This document shows, piece by piece, positions 8,281 to 15,535 of a stretch of DNA of 49,403 bases. The stretch covers positions 1-49,403 of the forward strand of contig DXMF01000036.1 in NCBI GenBank assembly GCA_019414345.1. The letters are read 5' to 3'. The DNA is from Collinsella sp. GTDB lineage: Bacteria > Actinomycetota > Coriobacteriia > Coriobacteriales > Coriobacteriaceae. The first letter of the stretch is position 1, and every line of letters starts with the position of its first letter. The position numbers and the translations under genes were made by a program. The notes beneath the pieces were generated by a model. The model made no database searches. It saw only the letters and a list, made by a program, of their open reading frames with translations, and had not been told where the DNA came from.

Positions 8281-8354
8281 GGGACGAGGCTTTTTTGACT
8301 ACTTTTTGACTGGGGACATCAGGGTGACGAAAGTAGCCAAGAAAGCCCCGTCCC
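8281..8354. repeat. Hairpin element with GGGGACA loop
   Basis: The 25-base arms 8281-8305 and 8330-8354 are inverted copies with 22 matches (GGGACGAGGCTTT / AAAGCCCCGTCCC ends). The 24-base loop contains GGGGACA, shared in form with the dispersed hairpins at 25.3, 27.5, 30.5, 32.6 and 42.7 kb. Confidence 0.65.
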
Positions 8355-8390
8355 CAAAAGACTGATCTGGTGCTGCGCCACAAAAAGGGC

Positions 8391-8522
8391 CTATCTACTA
8401 CGTTTTGGTCGCAGGGGTCGACCATAGCCGACTTTTTCGAAAACCGGCAAGCTCTCTACCTGCGGTTTCATTTTTGCAAATTCCGAGATAGTCGAGGGTG
8501 GTCGGTTAAACGTAGTAGATAG
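8391..8522. repeat. 132-bp element bounded by 15-bp perfect inverted repeats
   Basis: CTATCTACTACGTTT (8391-8405) is exactly repeated inverted at 8508-8522. The 102 bases between carry no gene. It lies between the SRP RNA promoter and the end of the tadA-glycerate kinase gene. Confidence 0.75.
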
Positions 8523-8587
8523 CCGTGTTTCGTGGCAAACGGTCCGACTCGAGACCCATGTCGACCAGCCTCGGATGACCATTCACG

Positions 8588-8656
8588 AAGTTGCGGTGGA
8601 ATACAGACTGAATTGGCACCTTAAAGGCAAAAACACTCCGTATTTCACCGCAACTT
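8588..8656. repeat. 69-bp hairpin with 17-bp arms, repeated in part at 32.6 kb
   Basis: AAGTTGCGGTGGAATAC (8588-8604) and GTATTTCACCGCAACTT (8640-8656) pair with one G-T exception around a 35-base loop. The arm recurs at 32603-32619 with 15 of 17 matches to the 8640-8656 arm. Being 17 bp beyond the stop of the fusion gene it may also end its transcription. Confidence 0.7.
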
Positions 8657-8672
8657 ATCGAGGGGATGGGTT

Positions 8673-10454
8673 TTAGAGGCGAGCGAGGTCATAGGCTTGG
8701 GCAGTTGCCTCGCCGGCGCAGATGAGGTTGGTTGTGGCTTCTTGCGGATCGAGTGCCTGCTCCAGATCCATGGGCTTGCGGCAAATCGGCAAAACCAAGT
8801 CGATACCCTGCTCGTACACCGCATCCAGGTTGTCAGCGCGACCGCCCACGACAGCGATTGCCGGCTTGCCATATCGCTTCGCACGACGGGCCACACCCAC
8901 CGGCGCCTTGCCGGCGGCGGACTGCTCATCCATATTGCCCTCGCCCGTTATGACGAGGTCGACATCGCGCACGCGCTCGTCAAATCCCACGAGATCGAGC
9001 ACCGTCTCCACGCCCGAACGCAGCTCCGCACCGAGCGCCAACAGCGCTGCTCCCAGGCCGCCGGCGGCACCTGCACCGGGCACGCCGAGCACCGAGCCAA
9101 ATGTCCGTGTGCCCTCGAGTGCGCACAACAACCCCTGAGCCCGCGCCCTAGCAATCGCCGTATCGAGCAGGCGGCCGTAGCCGACCATCCAGCTGTCGCA
9201 CTTGTGAAGCGCTTCGGCGTCATCTGTCGGCAGGCCCTTCTGCCCACCGAACACCGCTAGGGCGCCTCGGCGTCCCACAAGCGGATTCTCGACATCGGAA
9301 AGCACCACGACACGCGCGCCGTTCAGCGCCCGAAGCGCTGGCGCCAAATCAACGCTCGCCACCTGCTCAAGGCCGGCAAGACCGGGGGCGACATCGCAGC
9401 CCCGATCATCGACCACACGCGCGCCCAGCGTCTGCAGCATGCCGGCGCCGCCGTCGTTGGTGGCGCTGCCGCCCAAGCCAATATAGATAGTCTTTGCACC
9501 CGCGCGAACCGCATGAAGCATCAGTTCGCCCACGCCATAGGTCGAAGCCGCAAGCGCCGACGACTCCGTGCAAGGCGAGTACCCGATGCCTGCGGCTTCG
9601 GCCATCTCAATAACAGCCGACTCGTGCTCGCCGTCCACCAGTATCCGGGCGGACACGCGGTCGCCAAAGGGGCCTGCCACCTCGCAGGTCACAATCTCAC
9701 CGCCGCACGCGGCAACGGCATCGAGCGTTCCCTCACCACCATCTGCCAGCGGCAACGTGGCCACCTGGGCATCGGACCACACACGGCGCACGCCTTCGGC
9801 AACCGCCGCCTCCGCCTGCGCGCTCGAAACGCTACCCTTAAAGGAGTCGATCGCCAACAGCACACGGCGGGGCCGGCGGCACGCGGCACCAAAATCGACC
9901 ACCTCAACGGCGATTTCTTCGGCACACGCGAGCGCCTCGGCATGAGCGGCATGTGCCTCGAGATCGGCCCCACAACCGCAGCCAGTACCATCGGTGCCAC
10001 GCAACCCACTAAAATAGCCGCTCAACACCTCACGACACTCGTCTGCCAGCACGCCAGCCGTCACGTTAAACCGATGATTCAGGCGCGAGTCGGCATTCAA
10101 ATCGTATAGGGATCCCAACGCGCCCGCCTTGGCGTCGCTCGCGCCATACACGCAGCGCCCCACGCGCGCGTTAACCATAAGGCCTGCGCACATGCAGCAG
10201 GGTTCCAACGTCACATAGACCGTACAGTCGGAAAGGCGCCAGCGTCCAAGCGACTGAGCGGCGGCGCATAGGGCCGCAAACTCGGCATGAGCCGAAGGAT
10301 CCTGATCGAGCTCGCGCCGATTGTGCGCCCTCGCGACGATCTCGCCGTCGCGCACCACTACGGCTCCGATGGGCACCTCGCCCACCGCAGCGGCGGCGCG
10401 CGCCTCGGCCAGCGCCTCGCGCATGAACTTCTCGTCGATTTCGGTGATCGTCAT
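8673..10454 (-). CDS. Fused tRNA adenosine(34) deaminase TadA - glycerate kinase
   Basis: One 593-residue frame joins two enzymes. Residues 1 to about 155 are TadA: zinc ligand and catalytic motif HAE (56-58) and PCCMC (85-89), which makes inosine at the wobble base of tRNA-Arg(ACG). A Cys/Gly/Ala-rich linker of some 40 residues follows (GCGCG). From about residue 200 to the end is a glycerate 2-kinase of the GlxK/GarK family: AIDSFKGSVSS, LADGGEGT, GLGGSATNDGGAGMLQTLG and ITGEGNMDEQSAAGKAP. No frameshift or internal stop separates them. The start ATG at 10454 has GGGAAGG seven bases upstream; an earlier in-frame start at 10505 lacks one. Whether the product stays fused in the cell is not known. 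Confidence 0.9.
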   Translation of the reverse strand: MTITEIDEKFMREALAEARAAAAVGEVPIGAVVVRDGEIVARAHNRRELDQDPSAHAEFAALCAAAQSLGRWRLSDCTVYVTLEPCCMCAGLMVNARVGRCVYGASDAKAGALGSLYDLNADSRLNHRFNVTAGVLADECREVLSGYFSGLRGTDGTGCGCGADLEAHAAHAEALACAEEIAVEVVDFGAACRRPRRVLLAIDSFKGSVSSAQAEAAVAEGVRRVWSDAQVATLPLADGGEGTLDAVAACGGEIVTCEVAGPFGDRVSARILVDGEHESAVIEMAEAAGIGYSPCTESSALAASTYGVGELMLHAVRAGAKTIYIGLGGSATNDGGAGMLQTLGARVVDDRGCDVAPGLAGLEQVASVDLAPALRALNGARVVVLSDVENPLVGRRGALAVFGGQKGLPTDDAEALHKCDSWMVGYGRLLDTAIARARAQGLLCALEGTRTFGSVLGVPGAGAAGGLGAALLALGAELRSGVETVLDLVGFDERVRDVDLVITGEGNMDEQSAAGKAPVGVARRAKRYGKPAIAVVGGRADNLDAVYEQGIDLVLPICRKPMDLEQALDPQEATTNLICAGEATAQAYDLARL

Positions 10455-10505
10455 CGTTCGCCTTCCCTGTTGCAAATTCAAAACGATGCTATCATTACGA
10501 CTCAC

Positions 10506-10595
10506 GGAGAGATGGCAGAGCGGTTGAATGCGGCGGTCTTGAAAACCGTTGAGCGCGAGAGCGTTCCGGGGGTTCGAATCCCCCTCTCTCCGCCA
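10506..10595 (+). tRNA. tRNA-Ser (anticodon TGA)
   Basis: A 90-base class II tRNA: acceptor GGAGAGA pairs with TCTCTCC, anticodon loop CTTGAAA gives TGA, there is a long variable arm (GAGCGCGAGAGCGTTC region), and the T-loop is GGTTCGAATCC. The CCA end is encoded (10593-10595). It is divergent from the TadA fusion and converges on the TetR gene. Confidence 0.95.
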
Positions 10596-10598
10596 CTT

Positions 10599-11195
10599 TT
10601 AGTGATGCACCGGCGTCATGGTCCGCTCGAACAGCGCATCGACCACGTCGGCCATCTCGGGTCGACGCTCAAGATCGTGGCCCGATTCCCACCATATCGT
10701 GAAAAGTCGAATAATACCGCCGGCGACGAACTCAGACGTCGTCTCAAGCGACACGGGGGCCAGGGCATCCTCGACAAGCACGTTCATCACACGCTCGCGG
10801 ATGGAGCGGGCAATGCGGTCGCAAATAACGTTGGTCAACATGCCCGACATGCTGCTAGCCAAAATGTTATCCATGAGCTGCTCGTGCGCCAGAATCAAAT
10901 CCATGGCATCGTCCAAAATCGCGTGTCGAAGCGCGCGCACGTCCTCGGCAGACACTGCGCCGGCCTCATCGGGCTGTTTTTGCGGCAAGCCCGACATGAG
11001 CTCATCGATATAAAAGGCAAAGTAATGGTTCTTGTCGCGAAAGTGCTTGTAGAACGTCGTGCGGCGAATCATGGCGCGGTCGCACAGCATGGCAACCGTC
11101 AGGTCCTCAAAACGATGTTCCTCGAGAAGCTCGGTAAAGGCATCGAACAGGGCGCGGTAGGTTTTCTTGATGCGAAGGTCCACTGGTATCGCCAT
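10599..11195 (-). CDS. TetR/AcrR family transcriptional regulator
   Basis: A 198-residue one-component repressor. The N-terminal helix-turn-helix is clear: KKTYRALFDAFTELLEEHRFEDLTVAMLCDRAMIRRTTFYKHFRDKNHYF (about residues 9-58); the C-terminal two thirds is an all-helical ligand/dimer domain. The frame is open far upstream, but translation most likely begins at ATG 11195 or GTG 11186 (GAGG lies at 11200-11197, tight for the first and long for the second). It is divergent from lemA with about 200 bp between, so it may control lemA, itself or both. The inducer is unknown. Confidence 0.85.
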   Translation of the reverse strand: MAIPVDLRIKKTYRALFDAFTELLEEHRFEDLTVAMLCDRAMIRRTTFYKHFRDKNHYFAFYIDELMSGLPQKQPDEAGAVSAEDVRALRHAILDDAMDLILAHEQLMDNILASSMSGMLTNVICDRIARSIRERVMNVLVEDALAPVSLETTSEFVAGGIIRLFTIWWESGHDLERRPEMADVVDALFERTMTPVHH

Positions 11196-11394
11196 CCTCA
11201 GGGCAAAGACAACACTCGTCAATCTGTCGCATATCTTACACCTGTACCTCGCGCGCTTTGCCCCGGTGCCAACCCCACCGAAAACATAACGCTTACCGGA
11301 AAGTTCGGCACGGCAAAACGTTGCGGGTATACTAGTAGCGTTATACCAACGGCAGCTGGCGCATGCCGCCGCGGCCATTCGAAACGGAGACATC

Positions 11395-11946
11395 ATGATT
11401 ACCGTCATCATCGGCATCGTTGTTGTCATTGTGATTGTCTGCGCCATCGCCGGCATCTACAACAACATGGTCACCAAGCGTAACCGCATCGATAACGCCT
11501 GGCAGAACATCGATACGCAGCTGCAGCGCCGCAACGACCTGATCCCCAACCTGGTCGAGACCGTCAAGGGCTACGCCAAGCACGAGCAGGAGACGCTCTC
11601 CGCCGTGATCAGCGCGCGTAACACCGCCGTCAAGGCCACCACGCCCGAGGCCAAGATGGAAGCCGACAACGTGCTGACCGGCGCACTGCGCCAGCTCTTC
11701 GCCGTAGCCGAAGCCTACCCCGATCTTAAGGCAAACACCAACTTTACGCAGCTGCAGGCATCGCTCGAGGATACCGAGAACAAGATTAGCTACGCACGCC
11801 AGAGCTACAACGATTGCGTGCTCAGCTACAACAACGCCATTCAGACGTTCCCGGCTGTCATCTTTGCCGGCATCTTTCAGTTTAAGGAGCGCCAGGGCTT
11901 CGAGGCCGCCGAAGCAGCCCGCCAGGCCCCGACCGTCAAGTTCTAG
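11395..11946 (+). CDS. lemA: LemA family membrane protein
   Basis: A 183-residue protein with one N-terminal membrane helix (residues 2-22, Ile/Val-rich), then NNMVTKRNRIDNAWQNIDTQLQRRNDLIPNLVETVKGYAKHEQ, the defining LemA motif, and a helical-bundle body ending FQFKERQGFEAAEAARQAPTVKF. The ATG follows CGGAGACATC. LemA proteins are widespread, anchored N-out with a helical domain, and of uncertain function. A good -10 (TATACT at 11328-11333) lies upstream and a strong terminator follows, so it is probably transcribed alone. Confidence 0.9.
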   Translation: MITVIIGIVVVIVIVCAIAGIYNNMVTKRNRIDNAWQNIDTQLQRRNDLIPNLVETVKGYAKHEQETLSAVISARNTAVKATTPEAKMEADNVLTGALRQLFAVAEAYPDLKANTNFTQLQASLEDTENKISYARQSYNDCVLSYNNAIQTFPAVIFAGIFQFKERQGFEAAEAARQAPTVKF

Positions 11947-11982
11947 TAGTTTGGCAGTGCATCCTTAATCGGCCAAATGCAT

Positions 11983-12028
11983 AAACCGCCCCGTCGAATG
12001 CATACTTCGACGGGGCGGTTTCTTTTTT
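11983..12028 (+). terminator. Terminator of lemA
   Basis: A 15-bp stem AAACCGCCCCGTCGA / TCGACGGGGCGGTTT followed by TCTTTTTT, 37 bases after the lemA stop. Confidence 0.9.
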
Positions 12029-12284
12029 CGCGAAGGTCCCCCTCTAAGCGCCGTGCATTTTTAGGAGTATTCAACATAACCAAGAGCTTCGGGCGCCACG
12101 ATACATGCCGAAGACCGCGAATATCCCTGCAAATCAAACGCTATAAGCCCATAACCCCGCCCATCATTCGTAGAAAACATCGAGAACTCCCGATTTTTTG
12201 CCCGAGGTCGGTATGCAGGGACCTTCGATTGCAGAATACTCGCAAAAATGCACGTCGCCACCACCCCCACATGGCGCGAAGCAA
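12029..12284. other. Non-coding gap between lemA and ilvE
   Basis: No start with a ribosome site or recognisable protein is seen on either strand; open frames through here run into the palindrome at 12365-12489 and look accidental. Confidence 0.5.
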
Positions 12285-12312
12285 AACACAAGCGCGGCCT
12301 AAAAGGCCGCGC
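12285..12312 (-). terminator. Possible terminator of ilvE
   Basis: GCGCGGCC-TAAAA-GGCCGCGC stem (12292-12312); on the minus strand a weak T-rich stretch follows. It is about 200 bases past the ilvE stop. Confidence 0.45.
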
Positions 12313-12364
12313 GCCATGTTTATTCAGATTAATTATTGCCCGTTGTGACATCGCCGAACCCGCA

Positions 12365-12489
12365 GGGCAGAGAGCAAGTTCCCTCCCGGCGCACTCCGCA
12401 GGACGCAAGAAGCCCTCGCCGCACGAAGTGCGCAGCGAGGGCTTCTTGCATGTCCGAGGACGCGCCGGGAGGGAACTTGCTCTCTGCCC
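12365..12489. repeat. Nested 28-bp perfect palindrome between convergent genes
   Basis: Outer arms 12365-12392 and 12462-12489 are exact inverted copies (28 bp). Inside, after a symmetric 12 x 12-base unpaired stretch, lies a second perfect stem 12405-12419 / 12435-12449 (15 bp) and then GCAC-GAA-GTGC. The whole 125 bases would fold into one long rod. It ends 17 bases from the ilvE stop. Confidence 0.85.
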
Positions 12490-12505
12490 GGATAGGTAAG
12501 ACAGC

Positions 12506-13558
12506 TTACGCGACGGTGTAAACCCAGTTGTGCTTATCCTCAACAGCACCAGACTGGATGCCCGTCAGGGTCTCGCGAAGTTTCTTCATCACGGGGCCGA
12601 TCTCGGTGTAGCCAGCCGGGAAGGTCACAGTCTCGTCGGCACCGTAGACCTTGTTGTCGATCTCGCCGACCGGGGAGATAACGGCAGCGGTGCCGCACAG
12701 GCCGCACTCAACAAAGGTGCCGGCCTTGACCTCGGCCCACTCGACGGGACGCTGGTCGACGGTCATGCCCAGGTCCTGAGCAACCTGAACGAGCGAACGG
12801 CGGGTGATGGAGGGCAGGATGGAGTCGGTGTGCGACTGCGGAACGACGAGGGTGCCATCCTCCTTCACGAACAGGACGTTAGCGCCACCGGTCTCCTCGA
12901 CATAGGTGCGGGACTCGGAGTCGAGATACAGGTTCTCGGCATAACCCTCGCGGTGAGCCTCCATCGTGGGCTTCAGGGACATGGCGTAGTTGAGGCCGGC
13001 CTTGATGTTGCCGGTGCCGTGCGGTGCGGCGCGGTCGTACTCGGAAACGCGCAGCTTGACGGGCTTGAGGCCACCCTTAAAGTACGGACCGACCGGGGTC
13101 ACGAGAATGCGGAACGTGTACTCAGGAGCGGGAGCCACGCCGATCACGTCACCGGAGCCGATCATAAACGGGCGCACGTACAGGGTCGCACCGGAGCCGA
13201 AGGGCGGAACCCACGCGGCGTTGGCAGAAACGACCTGCTTGACGGCCTCGACGAACTTGTCCTTGGGGAACGGGGGCATCTCGAGGCGCTGAGCGGAGTT
13301 GTACATACGCTCGGCGTTCATGTCGGGACGGAAGCAGACAATGCTGCCGTCCTCGGCGGTATAGGCCTTCAGGCCCTCAAAAACCTCCTGGCAGTAATGG
13401 AAGATGCCACCACACTCGGAGACGTGCAGGGTGTGGTCGGTGGTCAGGCCACCCTCGTCCCACTCGCCGTCCTTCCAATGGGCCTCGTAGCTGTAATCGG
13501 TCTTCATGTAGCCAAAGCCGAGGCTACCCCAATCGATAGCCTTCTTCTCGACAGTCAT
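12506..13558 (-). CDS. ilvE: Branched-chain amino acid aminotransferase
   Basis: A 350-residue fold-type IV PLP enzyme that interconverts Leu/Ile/Val and their 2-oxo acids with 2-oxoglutarate/glutamate. Motifs include HYCQEVFEGLKAY, FRPDMNAERM, the PLP lysine in GTGNIKAGLNYA (Lys186), VEETGGANVLFV and TRRSL near the substrate end. The ATG at 13558 (MTVEKKAIDWG) has AAGGAG six bases upstream; the frame extends to 13708 but that part is low-complexity. A palindromic site resembling one upstream of the amino acid transporter lies at 13748-13763, and a TACAAT -10-like box lies between it and the gene. Confidence 0.95.
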   Translation of the reverse strand: MTVEKKAIDWGSLGFGYMKTDYSYEAHWKDGEWDEGGLTTDHTLHVSECGGIFHYCQEVFEGLKAYTAEDGSIVCFRPDMNAERMYNSAQRLEMPPFPKDKFVEAVKQVVSANAAWVPPFGSGATLYVRPFMIGSGDVIGVAPAPEYTFRILVTPVGPYFKGGLKPVKLRVSEYDRAAPHGTGNIKAGLNYAMSLKPTMEAHREGYAENLYLDSESRTYVEETGGANVLFVKEDGTLVVPQSHTDSILPSITRRSLVQVAQDLGMTVDQRPVEWAEVKAGTFVECGLCGTAAVISPVGEIDNKVYGADETVTFPAGYTEIGPVMKKLRETLTGIQSGAVEDKHNWVYTVA

Positions 13559-13747
13559 ATGTCGCTCCTTACATACACAGTTGCAAACTCGCGAACCCGT
13601 ACGCAAGGATCGAGGCCGACCGCGTCGCAACGTCGCACGCCCGGAGCGTAGAGCCGGACGGGACGCGCGGACAACGCCAAAGCCCATGGCACGTCGATTC
13701 GCATGCACGAGATTGTACTCCCCGTACGCGTCTGATAAAACGCTTTT

Positions 13748-13763
13748 CTTTAACTAAGTAAAG
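13748..13763. promoter_or_regulatory. Operator-like 16-bp site upstream of ilvE
   Basis: CTTTAACTAAGTAAAG matches 14 of 16 bases of CTTTAGTTAAGTAAAG at 38625-38640, upstream of the amino acid ABC importer. Both are nearly palindromic (CTTTA..TAAAG arms). Confidence 0.45.
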
Positions 13764-13784
13764 TATTTTCATTTGAACGAAGCT

Positions 13785-13817
13785 AAAGAAGCCCGCCACC
13801 GTAAGCGGTGACGGGCC
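13785..13817 (-). terminator. Terminator of the DedA gene
   Basis: Minus strand GCCCGTCACC-GCTTAC-GGTGGCGGGC stem followed by TTCTTT, 40 bases after the dedA-type stop. Confidence 0.8.
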
Positions 13818-13856
13818 TCAACTGCACGGTTTGCGCGCTGGCTCGAACCACGCGTT

Positions 13857-14495
13857 CTATTTGCCCAGCTTGGCCTTAACCAGACCGGCCACGGCCGGAA
13901 TGATCGATACGGCAACAATGCCTACAATCAGCAGCTCAAAGTGTTGCTGCACAAAGGGAAGGCCACCAAAGAAGTAGCCCAGCAGTGTAAAGAGCGTTGA
14001 CCAGGTAATGCCACCCAGCACGTTAAAGATGACGAAGTTGCGCCAGTGCATGCCGCCCATACCGGCGAGGAACGGCACAAAGGTGCGAATAAACGGGAAG
14101 AAACGACCGAGGAAGATGGCCAGGTGGCCCCATTTATCGAGAAACGCTTCGGACTTCTCGATGCGCTCGGGCGTCATGGCCTTGACCTTGCCCGAAGCGA
14201 TGATCTTTTTGCCAAAGAAGTGACCGATCATAAAGTTGCACTGATCGCCCAGAATCGCCGCGCACCAAGCCACGGCCAACAGCGTAAAGATATTGAAGCT
14301 GCCGTCCGCGGCTAAGCAGCCGCTGGCGAACAAGAGCGAGTCACCGGGCAAAAACGGCATGAAGACCACGCCCGTCTCGATGAAGATAATCAAGAAGATA
14401 AAGCCGTATGCCGTGAGCGGACCGGCGGCGATCCAAACCTTAATCGCCGTTCGTGGATCCTTAAGCAGCTCGACAATTGCGTTGATGAAACCCAT
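13857..14495 (-). CDS. DedA family (SNARE-associated/VTT domain) membrane protein
   Basis: A 212-residue polytopic membrane protein. It has the DedA hallmarks: an acidic E/D-x-x-hydrophobic-P-x-P-G-D segment (ETGVVFMPFLPGDSLLFASG), F-L-G-R-F-F-P-F-I-R-T-F-V-P-F-L-A-G-M-G near residues 135-155, and several hydrophobic helices. Family members are implicated in lipid-carrier (undecaprenyl phosphate or phospholipid) flipping and membrane homeostasis. The ATG at 14495 has GAGAGG eight bases upstream; the longer frame to 14579 has none. It seems to be a single-gene unit with its own terminator. Confidence 0.9.
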   Translation of the reverse strand: MGFINAIVELLKDPRTAIKVWIAAGPLTAYGFIFLIIFIETGVVFMPFLPGDSLLFASGCLAADGSFNIFTLLAVAWCAAILGDQCNFMIGHFFGKKIIASGKVKAMTPERIEKSEAFLDKWGHLAIFLGRFFPFIRTFVPFLAGMGGMHWRNFVIFNVLGGITWSTLFTLLGYFFGGLPFVQQHFELLIVGIVAVSIIPAVAGLVKAKLGK

Positions 14496-14719
14496 GAAGT
14501 AAAACCTCTCAGTTGTGGGCGCGAATACGTCCAAGTTGACCAGTATACGGTTGCGGCGCCCCCTCGTGCGCAACCCCACAAAAGCATGACTCCATTACCA
14601 GCAAGTTTGCATAACTGACACTTGTCGCCCAAAGCAAAGCAGGATTGCCCTTCCTAATCCCTAGCGAATCGCTATACTTTATTGAATCGCATTGTCACGG
14701 TGCTAAGGGAGGGCGGCCG

Positions 14720-15424
14720 GTGAGCTTTATCAACACCATTCGAGAGGACATCAAGACCGTCCAGACGCAAGACCCCGCTGCGCAAAACGGTCTGGTCATC
14801 TTCCTTTCCTATCCTGGCCTGCACGCCAAGTGGAATCACGTGCCCGAGCACTGGCTGTGGGAACACGGCCATCGATCGCTTGCCCGTGTGCTCTCGCAGT
14901 TAACCCGCCACATCACCGGCGTCGAAATTCATCCCGCCGCGCAAATCGGCAAGCACTTCTTTATCGACCACGCCATGGGCGTCGTTATTGGCGAGACTGC
15001 CATCGTGGGCGACAACTGTGTGCTCTACCAGGGCGTCACGCTCGGCGGCACCGGCAACGAGACCGGCAAACGCCACCCCACCCTGGGCAACAATGTCACG
15101 GTGGGCACGGGCGCCAAGGTGCTTGGCAACATCCACATTGGCAACAACGTCAAGATCGGCGGCAACTCGGTCGTCGTCAAGGACGTGCCCGACAACTGCA
15201 CCGTCGTGGGTGTGCCTGGGCGCATCATCAAGCGCAACGGCTGCCGCGTGTTCAAGGAGAGCTTCGACGCCAAGCAGCATCGCGAGTACATGCCCGACGA
15301 TGCCGCCGAGCAGAGCGCCCTCAACCGTCAGGGCATCACCGAAAACGCCCGTCGCGTCAAGGAACTCGAGCAAGAGGTGGCCGAGCTCAAAGCCCTCGTC
15401 GCCAAGCTCGTGGACGAGCGCTAA
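14720..15424 (+). CDS. cysE: Serine O-acetyltransferase
   Basis: Makes O-acetylserine from serine and acetyl-CoA, the first step of cysteine synthesis. The 234-residue protein has a helical N-terminus and a left-handed beta-helix of hexapeptide repeats: GVEIHPAAQIGKHFFIDHAMGVVIGETAIVGDNCVLYQGVTLGGTGNETGKRHPTLG, with the catalytic His in DHAMG and the second His in KRHPT. Translation likely begins at GTG 14720, preceded by AAGGGAGG; the longer open frame from 14645 has no ribosome site. A C-terminal Glu/Lys-rich coiled tail (last 30 residues) is longer than in many CysE proteins. The terminator is shared with the convergent ABC gene. Confidence 0.93.
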   Translation: MSFINTIREDIKTVQTQDPAAQNGLVIFLSYPGLHAKWNHVPEHWLWEHGHRSLARVLSQLTRHITGVEIHPAAQIGKHFFIDHAMGVVIGETAIVGDNCVLYQGVTLGGTGNETGKRHPTLGNNVTVGTGAKVLGNIHIGNNVKIGGNSVVVKDVPDNCTVVGVPGRIIKRNGCRVFKESFDAKQHREYMPDDAAEQSALNRQGITENARRVKELEQEVAELKALVAKLVDER

Positions 15425-15460
15425 GGCCGCGGGCAGCCGCCACAGCATGAACGCCAACAC

Positions 15461-15502
15461 AAAAGGCGCGCTGGGGAATCCGCCCCCGGCGCGCCTTCTT
15501 TT
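15461..15502. terminator. Bidirectional terminator between cysE and the ABC exporter
   Basis: GGCGCGC..GGGG / CCCC..GGCGCGCC stem with A4 on the left and T-rich on the right, serving both convergent genes. Confidence 0.8.
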
Positions 15503-15535
15503 CGATGTGGCATGCGGGACTGCCCCTTTGTCACC

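Noticed and set aside
10470..10495. Promoter of tRNA-Ser (TTGCAA / TATCAT)
   Set aside because: The spacer is only 14 bp, too short for a convincing promoter.
12061..12549. A 162-residue minus-strand frame
   Set aside because: It overlaps the ilvE 3' end and the nested palindrome, has no ribosome site and no recognisable domain.
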